Of a stretch of DNA of 64,000 nucleotides, positions 33,839 to 42,066 are shown piece after piece. The notes under the pieces are model-generated. The model was given only the letters and a program-made list of their open reading frames with translations. It ran no database searches and was not told the DNA's origin. A program made the translations under genes and the position numbers. Location of the stretch: the NCBI RefSeq assembly GCF_000282595.1, contig NZ_AKIZ01000016.1, positions 372,001-436,000 on the forward strand. Reading direction: 5' to 3'. Source of the DNA: Phyllobacterium sp. YR531 (GTDB lineage: Bacteria > Pseudomonadota > Alphaproteobacteria > Rhizobiales > Rhizobiaceae). How positions within the stretch are numbered: the stretch's first letter is position 1; each line of letters opens with the position of its first letter.

Positions 33839-34323
33839 TATGCGTTCCTCGCCGCAACTCGGGCTTTCGCCAATTCTGTTGCCTGTTCAACGATCTGGGG
33901 CCAATTTTGCGCAGCGGTGCGTACGAAAGCATAAGGTTTCTGGCTGTATTTGCGGCCAAGGCTGTCAGTGCCTTCGAACCCATATTCAAGGCGCAGCGAG
34001 TAAGCCATGCCGTAGGAGGCCATGACGGTATCTCCAAGTTCAGCACCTGCAATCGTCGCATCGACTGCGCCGATAGCAAATGGCCTCGCGGGCGTATCCG
34101 GCGCCTTCTGAATTGCGTCTTGCGGCGGTGTATTGATACCTACTTGCAGGGAGGCAAGATGATGACCCAAATCCTTACGGTTCAAGCCGCCTTCGGTATC
34201 AGTCAACTGCATCTGCTCGATGACCATGCTGGCAGATGTGCGAAACACCGCGATCATCCGCCGTTCTGTTTCACGCACCCAATCCTGAACCATACTGGAG
34301 AACGAGGCGTTCGAAACTGACAT
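33838..34323 (-). CDS. HK97 gp10-like / neck protein
   Basis: A 161-residue protein (MSVSNASFSSMVQDWVRETE start) with a helical N-terminus and a strand segment LRLEYGFEGTDSLGRKY ending in FVRTAAQNWPQIVEQA. Arrangement and C-terminal pattern match HK97 gp10-type head-tail proteins. ATG 34323 overlaps the previous stop (ATGA). Confidence 0.78.
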   Translation of the reverse strand: MSVSNASFSSMVQDWVRETERRMIAVFRTSASMVIEQMQLTDTEGGLNRKDLGHHLASLQVGINTPPQDAIQKAPDTPARPFAIGAVDATIAGAELGDTVMASYGMAYSLRLEYGFEGTDSLGRKYSQKPYAFVRTAAQNWPQIVEQATELAKARVAARNA

Positions 34324-35363
34324 CAGTCCAAATCCGCGAGGAAATCGATCTTGATGCTCATGCGGCACCGGCAGTTGACGATTTCAGATGCCGGCGCATT
34401 CGGATCACCCGGGAACTGAAGCGATGCACCACGAGGTGAAAGGAACGGCGTGCGAAACCCGACTGTCTGGCCGTTCATGGCTCGATGCGTATCACGAACC
34501 CTACCGTCATTTGTGGAGTGCCAGACACGTTGAACCACTGATTCCGATATTGCTCCGCTGTCGATAAGTTGCTGATAGGCTTCCATCTGGCTTGCGCCAT
34601 ATGCTCCCATTGTTTCAGTCCGGGCGATTGTTTCACCACGAAGCAACAGAAGCCGGTTTGCATATTGCTGAGTGACCATGCGGTCGATCATCTCGACCGG
34701 AATTGCCTTGCCGGTGGATATTGTCTTCCGAACCGTAGCATCGAAGCGTTTGTCGCGCCGATTGCGTGTCAGGTAATGCTTCAAACGTTCAGGATCGTTC
34801 GAAATAAGCTCGTCACGCGCTGATTGCACATATCCAGCCTGTGTACTCGTCAAGCCTATGATACCACCCTCACGCGAGCCGGTTACGCGGTTTATGCGCC
34901 CTGCAAGATCAAGTGCGATTGACCGAGGTCCGCGCCCCTCAACAAGGCCTGTTTCCATGGTGGTACGGGCGGCAACTTTGATATCTTCAACAATGCCGCC
35001 GATAAGATTGCTGCCGCGCTCCCGCAAGACCGCCTCGGCGCGATAGTTGCGCATATCGAAGCGGGTAATAAACTTTGCACCGTTCGGCTCCCTGAGCGTC
35101 GGCATGTCCGAAACAGCAGCAACGCCACCGCCCTCAAAAGCCTGAGCAATGGCGCGATCCAATGGCCGGAATGCCGCGGGATCGAGATACAGCGCTTCAA
35201 TTGCGCCTGGGATATCGTTCCGCTCCAGCCGTTCGACAATCCGCTTGATCTGGATATTGCTCTTGATGTCGGCAACGCTCTCCATGAAGGCATTACGTAG
35301 GAGCGGTTCGAAATCGGCAATAAGCTGCTCGAACTTCTCGCGGGCTGAAAGGCGCTTGAGCAT
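34323..35363 (-). CDS. Head morphogenesis protein (SPP1 gp7 / Mu gpF-like)
   Basis: A 346-residue minor head protein. The C-terminal signature is intact: WHSTNDGRVRDTHRAMNG, SPRGASLQFPGDP and the closing EIVNCRCRMSI. The family takes part in DNA packaging or ejection and binds the portal. Here it lies unusually far downstream of the portal, among neck genes. Confidence 0.88.
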   Translation of the reverse strand: MLKRLSAREKFEQLIADFEPLLRNAFMESVADIKSNIQIKRIVERLERNDIPGAIEALYLDPAAFRPLDRAIAQAFEGGGVAAVSDMPTLREPNGAKFITRFDMRNYRAEAVLRERGSNLIGGIVEDIKVAARTTMETGLVEGRGPRSIALDLAGRINRVTGSREGGIIGLTSTQAGYVQSARDELISNDPERLKHYLTRNRRDKRFDATVRKTISTGKAIPVEMIDRMVTQQYANRLLLLRGETIARTETMGAYGASQMEAYQQLIDSGAISESVVQRVWHSTNDGRVRDTHRAMNGQTVGFRTPFLSPRGASLQFPGDPNAPASEIVNCRCRMSIKIDFLADLD

Positions 35364-35426
35364 GAATGTTCTCTCGACTTGTACAAAGCTTTTGGTTAGC
35401 TACTCAATCAAAAGCAGAGGGACAAA

Positions 35427-35633
35427 ATGACTACTTTTACCGAGACCACTGTAAACTTCAGCGAACAGCCAACCGGCCGATTTTGCACTGTCACATTGAA
35501 CGTACTTAAGCTTCCCATCGCAAAAGTTATATTTTTAGACCCGCCGATACCAGACGAGACCGAGGCTGATGAGCGTGCCCGAGTATTGGAAATCGCTAAA
35601 TCCTTGCTCAGTGAAGCCGCATCGAGCCTTTAG
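35427..35633 (+). CDS. Small accessory (moron-like) protein
   Basis: A 68-residue soluble protein (MTTFTETTVNFSEQP start; ETEADERARVLEIAKSLL helix). AGAGGGAC precedes ATG 35427. It is rightward, fills the gap between two leftward head genes and overlaps the next stop by 4 bases. Function unknown. Confidence 0.6.
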   Translation: MTTFTETTVNFSEQPTGRFCTVTLNVLKLPIAKVIFLDPPIPDETEADERARVLEIAKSLLSEAASSL

Positions 35634-35992
35634 CTCCGGACGAATAGTTTGTGGTAAACAATGGTTGCCGCCGGTTGGAGTGGCGCAACCTTGACGATGG
35701 TGTAGCTCTTGCCGTTGAACATGAGCCGGTCAATCGTGGTTGGCTCGATCGCCAAACCCTTTGAAGCGACGTAGGCGGTCTTATCGGTCGATTTGACGAG
35801 TGTGCCGTCAACATCTTTCAGTTCAATTGCCAGTACGGCTGCAACGCATGGGTATGGCGTTGGCACCGGCTCACCCGGATCATAGATCGGACCGTTGCCG
35901 GGCATGTCGCGCACAATAGAACCAGCCTGCCCGAACTTGTCCAGTAAACGGAGCGCAGTTGCCTGTGCGCGGTCGTAGTTGAACTTACTCAT
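35630..35992 (-). CDS. Head completion / neck protein candidate
   Basis: A 120-residue beta-rich protein (MSKFNYDRAQATALRLLDKFG start; GKSYTIVKVAPLQPAATIVYH end). The size, position between connector and morphogenesis genes, and the final strand pattern fit head-closure proteins. No firm family assignment. Confidence 0.7.
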   Translation of the reverse strand: MSKFNYDRAQATALRLLDKFGQAGSIVRDMPGNGPIYDPGEPVPTPYPCVAAVLAIELKDVDGTLVKSTDKTAYVASKGLAIEPTTIDRLMFNGKSYTIVKVAPLQPAATIVYHKLFVRS

Positions 35993-36035
35993 ATTCGGGT
36001 GTTACCTCGTAGAAACACAACTTTAGGCGGATGGC

Positions 36036-36464
36036 ATGGGCGACAACGACACAAAATTGATACGACTTCCGTTAGAAGCATCCGACCAGCAAATCTTGAA
36101 CGCAGTCAGGACATGGTGTGCAGCGCTTGCTGCCGAAGACTACGAAGGCGCGCGCTCTATGGTGCGTGCTCCAGGATGGACCGCCGAGAAATTGCGAAAA
36201 ACCATCGAAGGTTATGATGGATATAACCAATCGGGAGAATACCCTCATAGGCTAAGTCCGCTTGACACCGCCGAATACAGACCCGGTGATGAACCCGTCA
36301 ACAACCCTTGGCCCCGTCATGAAGTTGATCGTGATGAGGGACTTATTTCTGTTTGGTTCGATCTGCCGCTCGATGGTTACTGGAGTGATCTGACAGCGAC
36401 ATTCTCTGTTGAGACGGAAGGTCATGCGACAGTCCTCTATCTCGACATGGTTCACGTCATGTAA
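36036..36464 (+). CDS. Accessory (moron-like) protein in the head region
   Basis: A 142-residue soluble protein. LNAVRTWCAALAAEDYEGARSMV resembles the first helices of NTF2/SnoaL-like folds, and the C-terminal half (GLISVWFDLPLDGYWSDLTATF, then TVLYLDMVHVM) is beta-rich. It reads rightward between leftward head genes and ends 3 bases before the next stop. Could be an immunity or modifying protein; not recognised. Confidence 0.65.
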   Translation: MGDNDTKLIRLPLEASDQQILNAVRTWCAALAAEDYEGARSMVRAPGWTAEKLRKTIEGYDGYNQSGEYPHRLSPLDTAEYRPGDEPVNNPWPRHEVDRDEGLISVWFDLPLDGYWSDLTATFSVETEGHATVLYLDMVHVM

Positions 36465-36467
36465 AAT

Positions 36468-36962
36468 TTACACCACCAGAGCCCAAGGCGTGATCTGGCG
36501 GAAGAACTGCCAGAGCAAGCCATCAATGATGGTTACAACGGGAGTGGCAGCGGCCACAACGTCAGCAGATGAAGTGCTGCTCGACACGGCATACTCAACC
36601 TCAAGCTCGCCAACCTTTTCTTTCTTGGCAATCGAGTTGCCCGTCACAACCGGCGATAGACTGCCGGGGGTGATCAGTTCAAGGAAGGAAGCTTCGTAAG
36701 AAGCGTTGATGATTGGCTGGGGAACAGCATCAGCAGGGATTTCTTGGCCGTAGTAGGTCACAGCGCCAGTGCGCGGCCACGCACGCTCTTGGTTGTATCC
36801 ACCCGCACGTGTTCCTGAAAACTTGGGTTCATACCGATCAATTACCAGAGAGCCGCGCAACATGGCGGCTACGATCTGCGGATCGGTCGTTCCATCGGGA
36901 ATGACATAGCCATGGTCCTCAGCATATTGCTGGAAACCTTCTTTTGTACCGTAAGCGGCCAT
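36468..36962 (-). CDS. DnaT-like / head-tail connector protein
   Basis: A 164-residue protein whose start, MAAYGTKEGFQQYAEDHGY, matches phage proteins annotated as putative DnaT-like ssDNA-binding. By position (right after the capsid genes) it is more probably a connector. GGAG sits 7 bases before ATG 36962. Confidence 0.72.
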   Translation of the reverse strand: MAAYGTKEGFQQYAEDHGYVIPDGTTDPQIVAAMLRGSLVIDRYEPKFSGTRAGGYNQERAWPRTGAVTYYGQEIPADAVPQPIINASYEASFLELITPGSLSPVVTGNSIAKKEKVGELEVEYAVSSSTSSADVVAAATPVVTIIDGLLWQFFRQITPWALVV

Positions 36963-37014
36963 GGTCATTCTCCGGTCGAATGGGGTGCCCGGCAGTTTCC
37001 GGCCGGGCAGATCG

Positions 37015-37383
37015 TTATGGCTGGGTCGCGAGCTCTTCCAAGGCGAGAATGATCTCGGCTTTGGTTGCAGGTGTTTTTTCACCGAGCAGCTTCGTTGCTT
37101 CAGACTTGAAGGTCATGAACTGACCGCCCTGAAGCGCCAGAACCTGCTCTGCTGTCTTTGACTCATCGCCGCCGCCGCCGTTACCGGCTTCCTGCTTCTC
37201 TGCCTTTGCACCTGAAACCTTCAGATGACCGGCATCAAGCCAAGCTTTGACGACTGGATGGTCTTTGACACCGTCCCAATCCTTCTGCTCGGCTTCGAGG
37301 CTGCCATTGTTGCCAGCAATGACCGGACCGCCCGGAATGCCAAAGCCTCCGGGACGGATATTCGTGATCGTGATCTTGGACAT
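37015..37383 (-). CDS. Small head-region protein
   Basis: A 122-residue protein. MSKITITNIRPGGFGIPGGPV and VIAGNNGSLEAEQKDW form a beta N-terminal part; a Gly/Glu/Lys-rich linker and a short C-terminal helix (TPATKAEIILALEEL) follow. Located immediately downstream of the capsid. Role unknown. Confidence 0.7.
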   Translation of the reverse strand: MSKITITNIRPGGFGIPGGPVIAGNNGSLEAEQKDWDGVKDHPVVKAWLDAGHLKVSGAKAEKQEAGNGGGGDESKTAEQVLALQGGQFMTFKSEATKLLGEKTPATKAEIILALEELATQP

Positions 37384-37394
37384 CTGGTTTCTCC

Positions 37395-38333
37395 TCAAAT
37401 CCCGTCAAGGTAGCGCACGGCACCCGGGCGGCGTATTTCGACACTGCCCAATCGGAAAATGCCGGGAACCTCGAACTTCAAGAGACGCTGCTCAGCCTGA
37501 AGCCAGCGTAGGGGCATGGGAATGTGGATTTTCACGACATCCGGCGAACGTCGATAAGCCGCCAGTCGGTGCGTGCCCCCAGCACCCGCATTTTCAAGTC
37601 CAAACACGGCTCGGATTGTGAGAGGAAGTCCCGTGCGCTGCGTATAGATATTAGCGCGCTGGATATGCTCCAGCACGGTAGTCGTCATAGTTGCATCCAG
37701 ACGCTTGGTGGCAATTAGAGCGAACCGATCCTGATCCAGAAGGAGCGTATTTGCCTGTTCGATACCGTTGGAGGCAGTGAAGATGACGCTCAGAACGTCG
37801 TTGACGTCCTTCAGGATTTCGTCGGCGGTTTTCGTTGGCCACGTTGCAGTTCCAGAAACCCCGTTTGCGGCAGTCAGTGCTGTGACGTTAGTCGCGTTCA
37901 GCAAACCTGTCATTCCGAGTTTAGGCCGGCCGAGGAAGGCGACATTGTCTACAAACAGCTCGTACTTTCGACGGGCAGCATCGGCACGATCACTTTCCAA
38001 GCGCACGCCATAAGCCTGTGCATGCGCCAGCTCCTGAAGATTGTATCGATAACCGATACCAGCCATGAAAACACGGCTGTTGCCGCTGTCGAGTTTGAAA
38101 TCGACAAACGGAATGTCATCGCCATCCGCTGCAACTTCTCGGGCCTGACCAACGTCATCGCCCATCGAGAAGAAGTCGATGGCCGTTGTCCAGTCAGGTG
38201 CCGAGTTATCGACGGGCACGAGTTCCCGGTACTGGAAGTCCGGATACTCTCGGGCGTAGATGCCCGGCTCAATGTAATTCTGGGCCGTGCGCAGGAAGTT
38301 CAGCGCCAGTGCGGGCGCGTCATTGGTGAACAT
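37395..38333 (-). CDS. Major capsid protein (DUF2184 family)
   Basis: A 312-residue HK97-fold type capsid of the DUF2184 class: YIEPGIYAREYPDFQYRELVPV, VDFKLDSGNSRVFMAGIGYRY, ELAHAQAYGVRLESDRADAAR, and a C-terminal MPLRWLQAEQRLLKFEVPG. AAGGAG precedes ATG 38333. No cleavable delta domain is seen; scaffolding is supplied by the DUF2213 protein. Confidence 0.88.
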   Translation of the reverse strand: MFTNDAPALALNFLRTAQNYIEPGIYAREYPDFQYRELVPVDNSAPDWTTAIDFFSMGDDVGQAREVAADGDDIPFVDFKLDSGNSRVFMAGIGYRYNLQELAHAQAYGVRLESDRADAARRKYELFVDNVAFLGRPKLGMTGLLNATNVTALTAANGVSGTATWPTKTADEILKDVNDVLSVIFTASNGIEQANTLLLDQDRFALIATKRLDATMTTTVLEHIQRANIYTQRTGLPLTIRAVFGLENAGAGGTHRLAAYRRSPDVVKIHIPMPLRWLQAEQRLLKFEVPGIFRLGSVEIRRPGAVRYLDGI

Positions 38334-38344
38334 GCTCGTTCTCC

Positions 38345-38809
38345 TTACTTGGTGACGCCAAGGCGGAGACGTGCAAGCTGGTTGGTACCAGACGTGACGC
38401 TTGCCCATTCGGCATTTTCGATGAGTTGGTTTGCGGCAGAGTTCGCAACGTTGGTGAAACCGCCGGTAGGGGTCATGTAGACAGGATCACCCTGAGCAAC
38501 GGCGACAAGCGCAGTAACGCAGATGGAGCCATTCTTCATGACGCTGATTTGATCGTAAGGCTTGTAAACCTCGCCATTGGCAAAGGGCAGCGTACGATCA
38601 ACAACAGCAACACCGGCAAACTTGCCTATTGCTGTTGGCAGCTTCACGGTATCCTCGACGGTATCGAACAGAACGCCGCTACCGAAAGGAATGTTGCCGG
38701 AAGTCGCATTGACGATCATCGAAATGATGTGATGCGGTTCCGTGGTCGCGATCATGCCGGGATAACCCGCCGGAGTATCACGCGAATAGGATACGGGTGG
38801 GAAAGCCAT
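38345..38809 (-). CDS. Capsid cement / decoration protein (gp24-like)
   Basis: A 154-residue protein beginning MAFPPVSYSRDTPAGYPGM with TPTGGFTNVANSAANQLIEN and LARLRLGV, typical of structural cement proteins adjacent to DUF2184 capsids. ATG 38809 overlaps the preceding stop (TAATG). Confidence 0.82.
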   Translation of the reverse strand: MAFPPVSYSRDTPAGYPGMIATTEPHHIISMIVNATSGNIPFGSGVLFDTVEDTVKLPTAIGKFAGVAVVDRTLPFANGEVYKPYDQISVMKNGSICVTALVAVAQGDPVYMTPTGGFTNVANSAANQLIENAEWASVTSGTNQLARLRLGVTK

Positions 38810-39969
38810 TATGCGGACTCCTTCTTGCCCTGCCATGCGGCTGCATCGCGAGCGAGCATTGCCGTGTAGGCGTCATTGGAATTCTGCGCGCTATCGTTGT
38901 TCTGGATGCCGTTCTGCACAACGGTGCGGAATGGGTCGGCGACCTTCTTTGCGTCTTCTGCAAGGATGTCGAAGCGAGCATCGATATAGGCCTCAGCCTT
39001 GTCCTTCACTGCTTCATCGCCAAGCTTGGCGACAACGGCAGCCTTGCGGATAGCGGCATCTGTCAGGCCTTCCGTCTTCACATCCTTGGCGATTGTTTTC
39101 GCCACAGTGATCAGATCGGCGCGTGCCTGGACGCGCTTGTCGAGATCGGCATCGGAAAGCACCTTGGCTTTCGTCGCATCGATTTCAGCGTCTTTCTTCG
39201 CGATTTCGGTATCCTTGGCAGCGAGGGCGGCATCTTTCACGTCAAGAGCCGTTTGATGAACCTTCTCTGCATCCGCAAGCTTGGTATTGGCGTCAGCAAG
39301 CCGCGTCTGCAGCGTGCCGATCACCGTGGCACCCTGATCGGTTACTTCAACCGGGATGCCATCGACGGTAACCGTCTTCAAGGTCATGATCTTTTCCTTC
39401 TCTGGTGTTTGATCATTGGTGATCGGGGCAGCGCCCCATACGCTCGCATCACCGATGCGAACCTGTTTTCCGGCCCTTCCCTGCTGCACGATGGCAACGT
39501 GGTTGAGCCGAATATTCTTCTGGATGGCGTCATACTCATCACCGGTTGGCGTCTTGCCGGCAGTCCAGTCGAGATCGCAGGTGTAACCCGCGCTCAACTC
39601 CTGCTTGCCGCCTTCGATGGCGAGGATGGTTTTCTCATCGCTGACCATGAGAGGAACGCGAATGAATATGCCTTCGCCTGAGACTTCATCGCCTGTCTGG
39701 CCGACAGCTACGTCCTTCCAGTTCTTGGATGTCACCTGTTCGTCAGGATGGTCATTGGTAACAGGTCGATGTGCTGCGCTTTTGAGCGTGGCGTCGCTAA
39801 ACACCTCGGAACCCGGCCGATAGACCCGAACCTCGGCCATGTCTGGCTTGCCGACTTCCCAGCCCAGATAGTTCTGAATACCGGTACGGGCGATACGAGC
39901 GTCGGCAACAAGGTAGCCGTCATCACGCCGGCGCGTTCCCGCGACGGTTACAGCGTCTGTGAATTGCAT
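38809..39969 (-). CDS. DUF2213 protein (prohead protease/scaffold-like)
   Basis: A 386-residue protein. N-terminal DUF2213 domain (about 1-180: YLVADARIARTGIQNYLGWE, HRPVTNDHPDEQVT, ELSAGYTCDLDWT with an SAGY active-site-like Ser, NHVAIVQQGRAG) and a long coiled C-terminal half (about 215-330) that looks like a fused scaffold. This is the arrangement of protease-scaffold proteins. GGAGGAAGTC precedes ATG 39969. Confidence 0.85.
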   Translation of the reverse strand: MQFTDAVTVAGTRRRDDGYLVADARIARTGIQNYLGWEVGKPDMAEVRVYRPGSEVFSDATLKSAAHRPVTNDHPDEQVTSKNWKDVAVGQTGDEVSGEGIFIRVPLMVSDEKTILAIEGGKQELSAGYTCDLDWTAGKTPTGDEYDAIQKNIRLNHVAIVQQGRAGKQVRIGDASVWGAAPITNDQTPEKEKIMTLKTVTVDGIPVEVTDQGATVIGTLQTRLADANTKLADAEKVHQTALDVKDAALAAKDTEIAKKDAEIDATKAKVLSDADLDKRVQARADLITVAKTIAKDVKTEGLTDAAIRKAAVVAKLGDEAVKDKAEAYIDARFDILAEDAKKVADPFRTVVQNGIQNNDSAQNSNDAYTAMLARDAAAWQGKKESA

Positions 39970-40043
39970 GACTTCCTCCGGCAACCCTCGACACGAAGGG
40001 TCAAGATGTGCGAAGCAAACTCCTCAACAGGGAGGAGTAAGCG

Positions 40044-40226
40044 ATGATCTATCAGGTGCAGGTTTTAAAATCGGGAACAGTGTTTTTTTCTCACGAGCTC
40101 TTACTGCAAGTCGGTTATTCGTTTTCCGACCAGTTTAGTTCGGCAATGGATACGTTTCGAATGAACTATCCCGATGTCAACTTGATGGACGAAGACGTCG
40201 AAGTGAAACTAGGCAGAGCCAGCTAG
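40044..40226 (+). CDS. Small accessory protein
   Basis: A 60-residue protein (MIYQVQVLKSGTVFFSHELL start) with an excellent ribosome-binding site (GGGAGGAG). Rightward, between portal and DUF2213, overlapping the portal stop by 4 bases. Beta strands then a short acidic end (DVNLMDEDVEVKLG). Function unknown. Confidence 0.65.
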   Translation: MIYQVQVLKSGTVFFSHELLLQVGYSFSDQFSSAMDTFRMNYPDVNLMDEDVEVKLGRAS

Positions 40227-42058
40227 TCTTCATTGACTTCTTCGAACATCTCCGGTCCGAGCACGATCTCACCTTGATATGGCTCGACATTCGTTAAATC
40301 CGGCGCGTCAGGATCATATGAAATGGTGATGTGTGGGTTATACTCGGGATGATCCCAGGTAGCGCCCTTCTCGACCATCTCTTCATGACGCCAACGCAGC
40401 ATGTTCGAGTTGAACAAAAGCACGCGAGCCTCGCCGAACTTCTCCATCAACCGAGCGCCACCGCGTGGAATCTTGACTTCGTCTTCCCAAGTTGAGCCCA
40501 TTTCCATCCAGTCAACCGGCTGGCGGCTGAAAGTGATGGTAACGTGCAAGTCGTCGGCAGGGAGCGTGGTCTTGAAACCCTGCTTCTTTGCCCATGCGAT
40601 AATCTGCTTGGCATTCAGGACATCACGACGAACATAAAGCGTGCGTGGTGCAGCATCGTTGGCGGTCTGTGGCTTCTCTTCCACCTTCTCAGGTGTTGTT
40701 GAAGCCTCGATGTCCTCGTCCTTGTCTTCCTGCTCTGAAAGCCTGCCGTATTCTTCCATCGCGGCTTCGAGACCGGGCAGAGAGCCGTCTTCGATGAAAG
40801 TGTTCACGAGTGCATCAGAAAGAGCATCGATCGGCAGCAAGGCTGGCGAGGTGTTCGTACCAGCAAGAGCGCGTCCAGCATCGGCTTTCGTCTTGAATAC
40901 GTCGGCCTTTTCCTTTTCGGACATGCCCCAGAGCGGAGCCCATGTGAAATGCACATCCTTATCGCGTGCGCCGGTAGCGCTTCGTATCAGGCATTCGTCC
41001 ATGACGGACATCGCAGGGGTCATCTCGACTTCCTGCATGGCCTGAAGGCGGTCGTAGTAGTTGCGCAGATCGCTTTCGCCGGTCGCGTTCATGCCCGCAG
41101 GTGACTGCCCCAGAAGCCTCGTAGCAGGAATATCCGATGCACCGGACACGATCTGAAGGAATGACATCAGAACTTCAGGTAACTGCGCGAAGCTGGCCGT
41201 CTTTTGTTCAAATTCTTCGTCTTTATCGAGCAGTAGATCGCCGTTGATGCCCTTTGAAGTGGCGGCAAGCGTATAACGTTCCAGAAGCTTCTCACGGTAG
41301 ACGGGATCACCAAGGCTCTGCATGAATTCCGGAATCCGGATTACATTGACCTTTGCCTCGAATACCAAGCTGGCGATATTCGCTGCGGTACCGTCGGCTT
41401 GTTTGATCGCATCCATTACCGATACAAGAACACTGTCGCCCCAGCCCTGATACGCGCCAATCGATAGATCATCGTCCGGCTGCTCATTGCCACTGAACAT
41501 GACAAGGCGTGAGGGATGGATATCGACCTGGCCGCGAAGCGTTGACGTCAAACGGAATGCTTGTGGCTTTCCATACCACTCTGACGCTGGATCGCGCTCG
41601 ATCTCTCCGGCCGTCAGTTGCCGACGGGTGAGCACTGTCAGGTACTTCAGACCGCCTTTGCCTACCTTCTCGACTTTGAGCGGCTTTGCAAGGTCAGCTT
41701 CACCTGTACCGATCATAAGAGCAGCGCCACCCCAGAGCCGCGCACGAATGCGGGCCTGAAGTAGCTTGCCCTTCACATTAAGACGCTTTTCTTCGGCCTC
41801 GATCAGTTCGATCTGGCCGCCCTTGGCCTGCCAGTCTCGCCATGCCCGCACACTATCAAAGGCTGGAATATCGATGATCTTGCGAGGAAGCCAAGCACCT
41901 CGATAGGCGTTCAGTATTTCCTCATCTGAAAGCAAAGGCTGGGCATAGAATGTAGAAGCTGCCTTGTCCCGCTTGGTGTTGATGTTTGCAACAAAGCTGG
42001 TCAGGCTATCGCCTATCGTGGCAAGTCCATCGCGGGCAAAGGTGACAATATTTCCCAT
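40223..42058 (-). CDS. Portal protein fused to Acb1-like anti-CBASS domain
   Basis: A 611-residue protein. Residues about 1-430 are a DUF1073 portal (LSDEEILNAYRGAWLPRKII; SRLVMFSGNEQPDD; ATRLLGQSPAGMNATGESDLRNYYD), the ring through which DNA is packaged. After an acidic, Pro-rich linker (about 435-470), residues 473-611 carry two H-x-T-I motifs, HVTIT at 505 and HITIS at 576, as in 2H phosphodiesterases. Acb1 of T4 uses such motifs to degrade the cyclic nucleotides of CBASS defence. Portal-Acb1 fusions are, to my knowledge, known in phages; activity here is unproven. Confidence 0.87.
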   Translation of the reverse strand: MGNIVTFARDGLATIGDSLTSFVANINTKRDKAASTFYAQPLLSDEEILNAYRGAWLPRKIIDIPAFDSVRAWRDWQAKGGQIELIEAEEKRLNVKGKLLQARIRARLWGGAALMIGTGEADLAKPLKVEKVGKGGLKYLTVLTRRQLTAGEIERDPASEWYGKPQAFRLTSTLRGQVDIHPSRLVMFSGNEQPDDDLSIGAYQGWGDSVLVSVMDAIKQADGTAANIASLVFEAKVNVIRIPEFMQSLGDPVYREKLLERYTLAATSKGINGDLLLDKDEEFEQKTASFAQLPEVLMSFLQIVSGASDIPATRLLGQSPAGMNATGESDLRNYYDRLQAMQEVEMTPAMSVMDECLIRSATGARDKDVHFTWAPLWGMSEKEKADVFKTKADAGRALAGTNTSPALLPIDALSDALVNTFIEDGSLPGLEAAMEEYGRLSEQEDKDEDIEASTTPEKVEEKPQTANDAAPRTLYVRRDVLNAKQIIAWAKKQGFKTTLPADDLHVTITFSRQPVDWMEMGSTWEDEVKIPRGGARLMEKFGEARVLLFNSNMLRWRHEEMVEKGATWDHPEYNPHITISYDPDAPDLTNVEPYQGEIVLGPEMFEEVNED

Positions 42059-42066
42059 GTCCGCTC

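Noticed and set aside
38797-39681. A 294-residue rightward open frame
   Set aside because: It is the antisense shadow of the DUF2213 gene, whose sequence is clearly coding.
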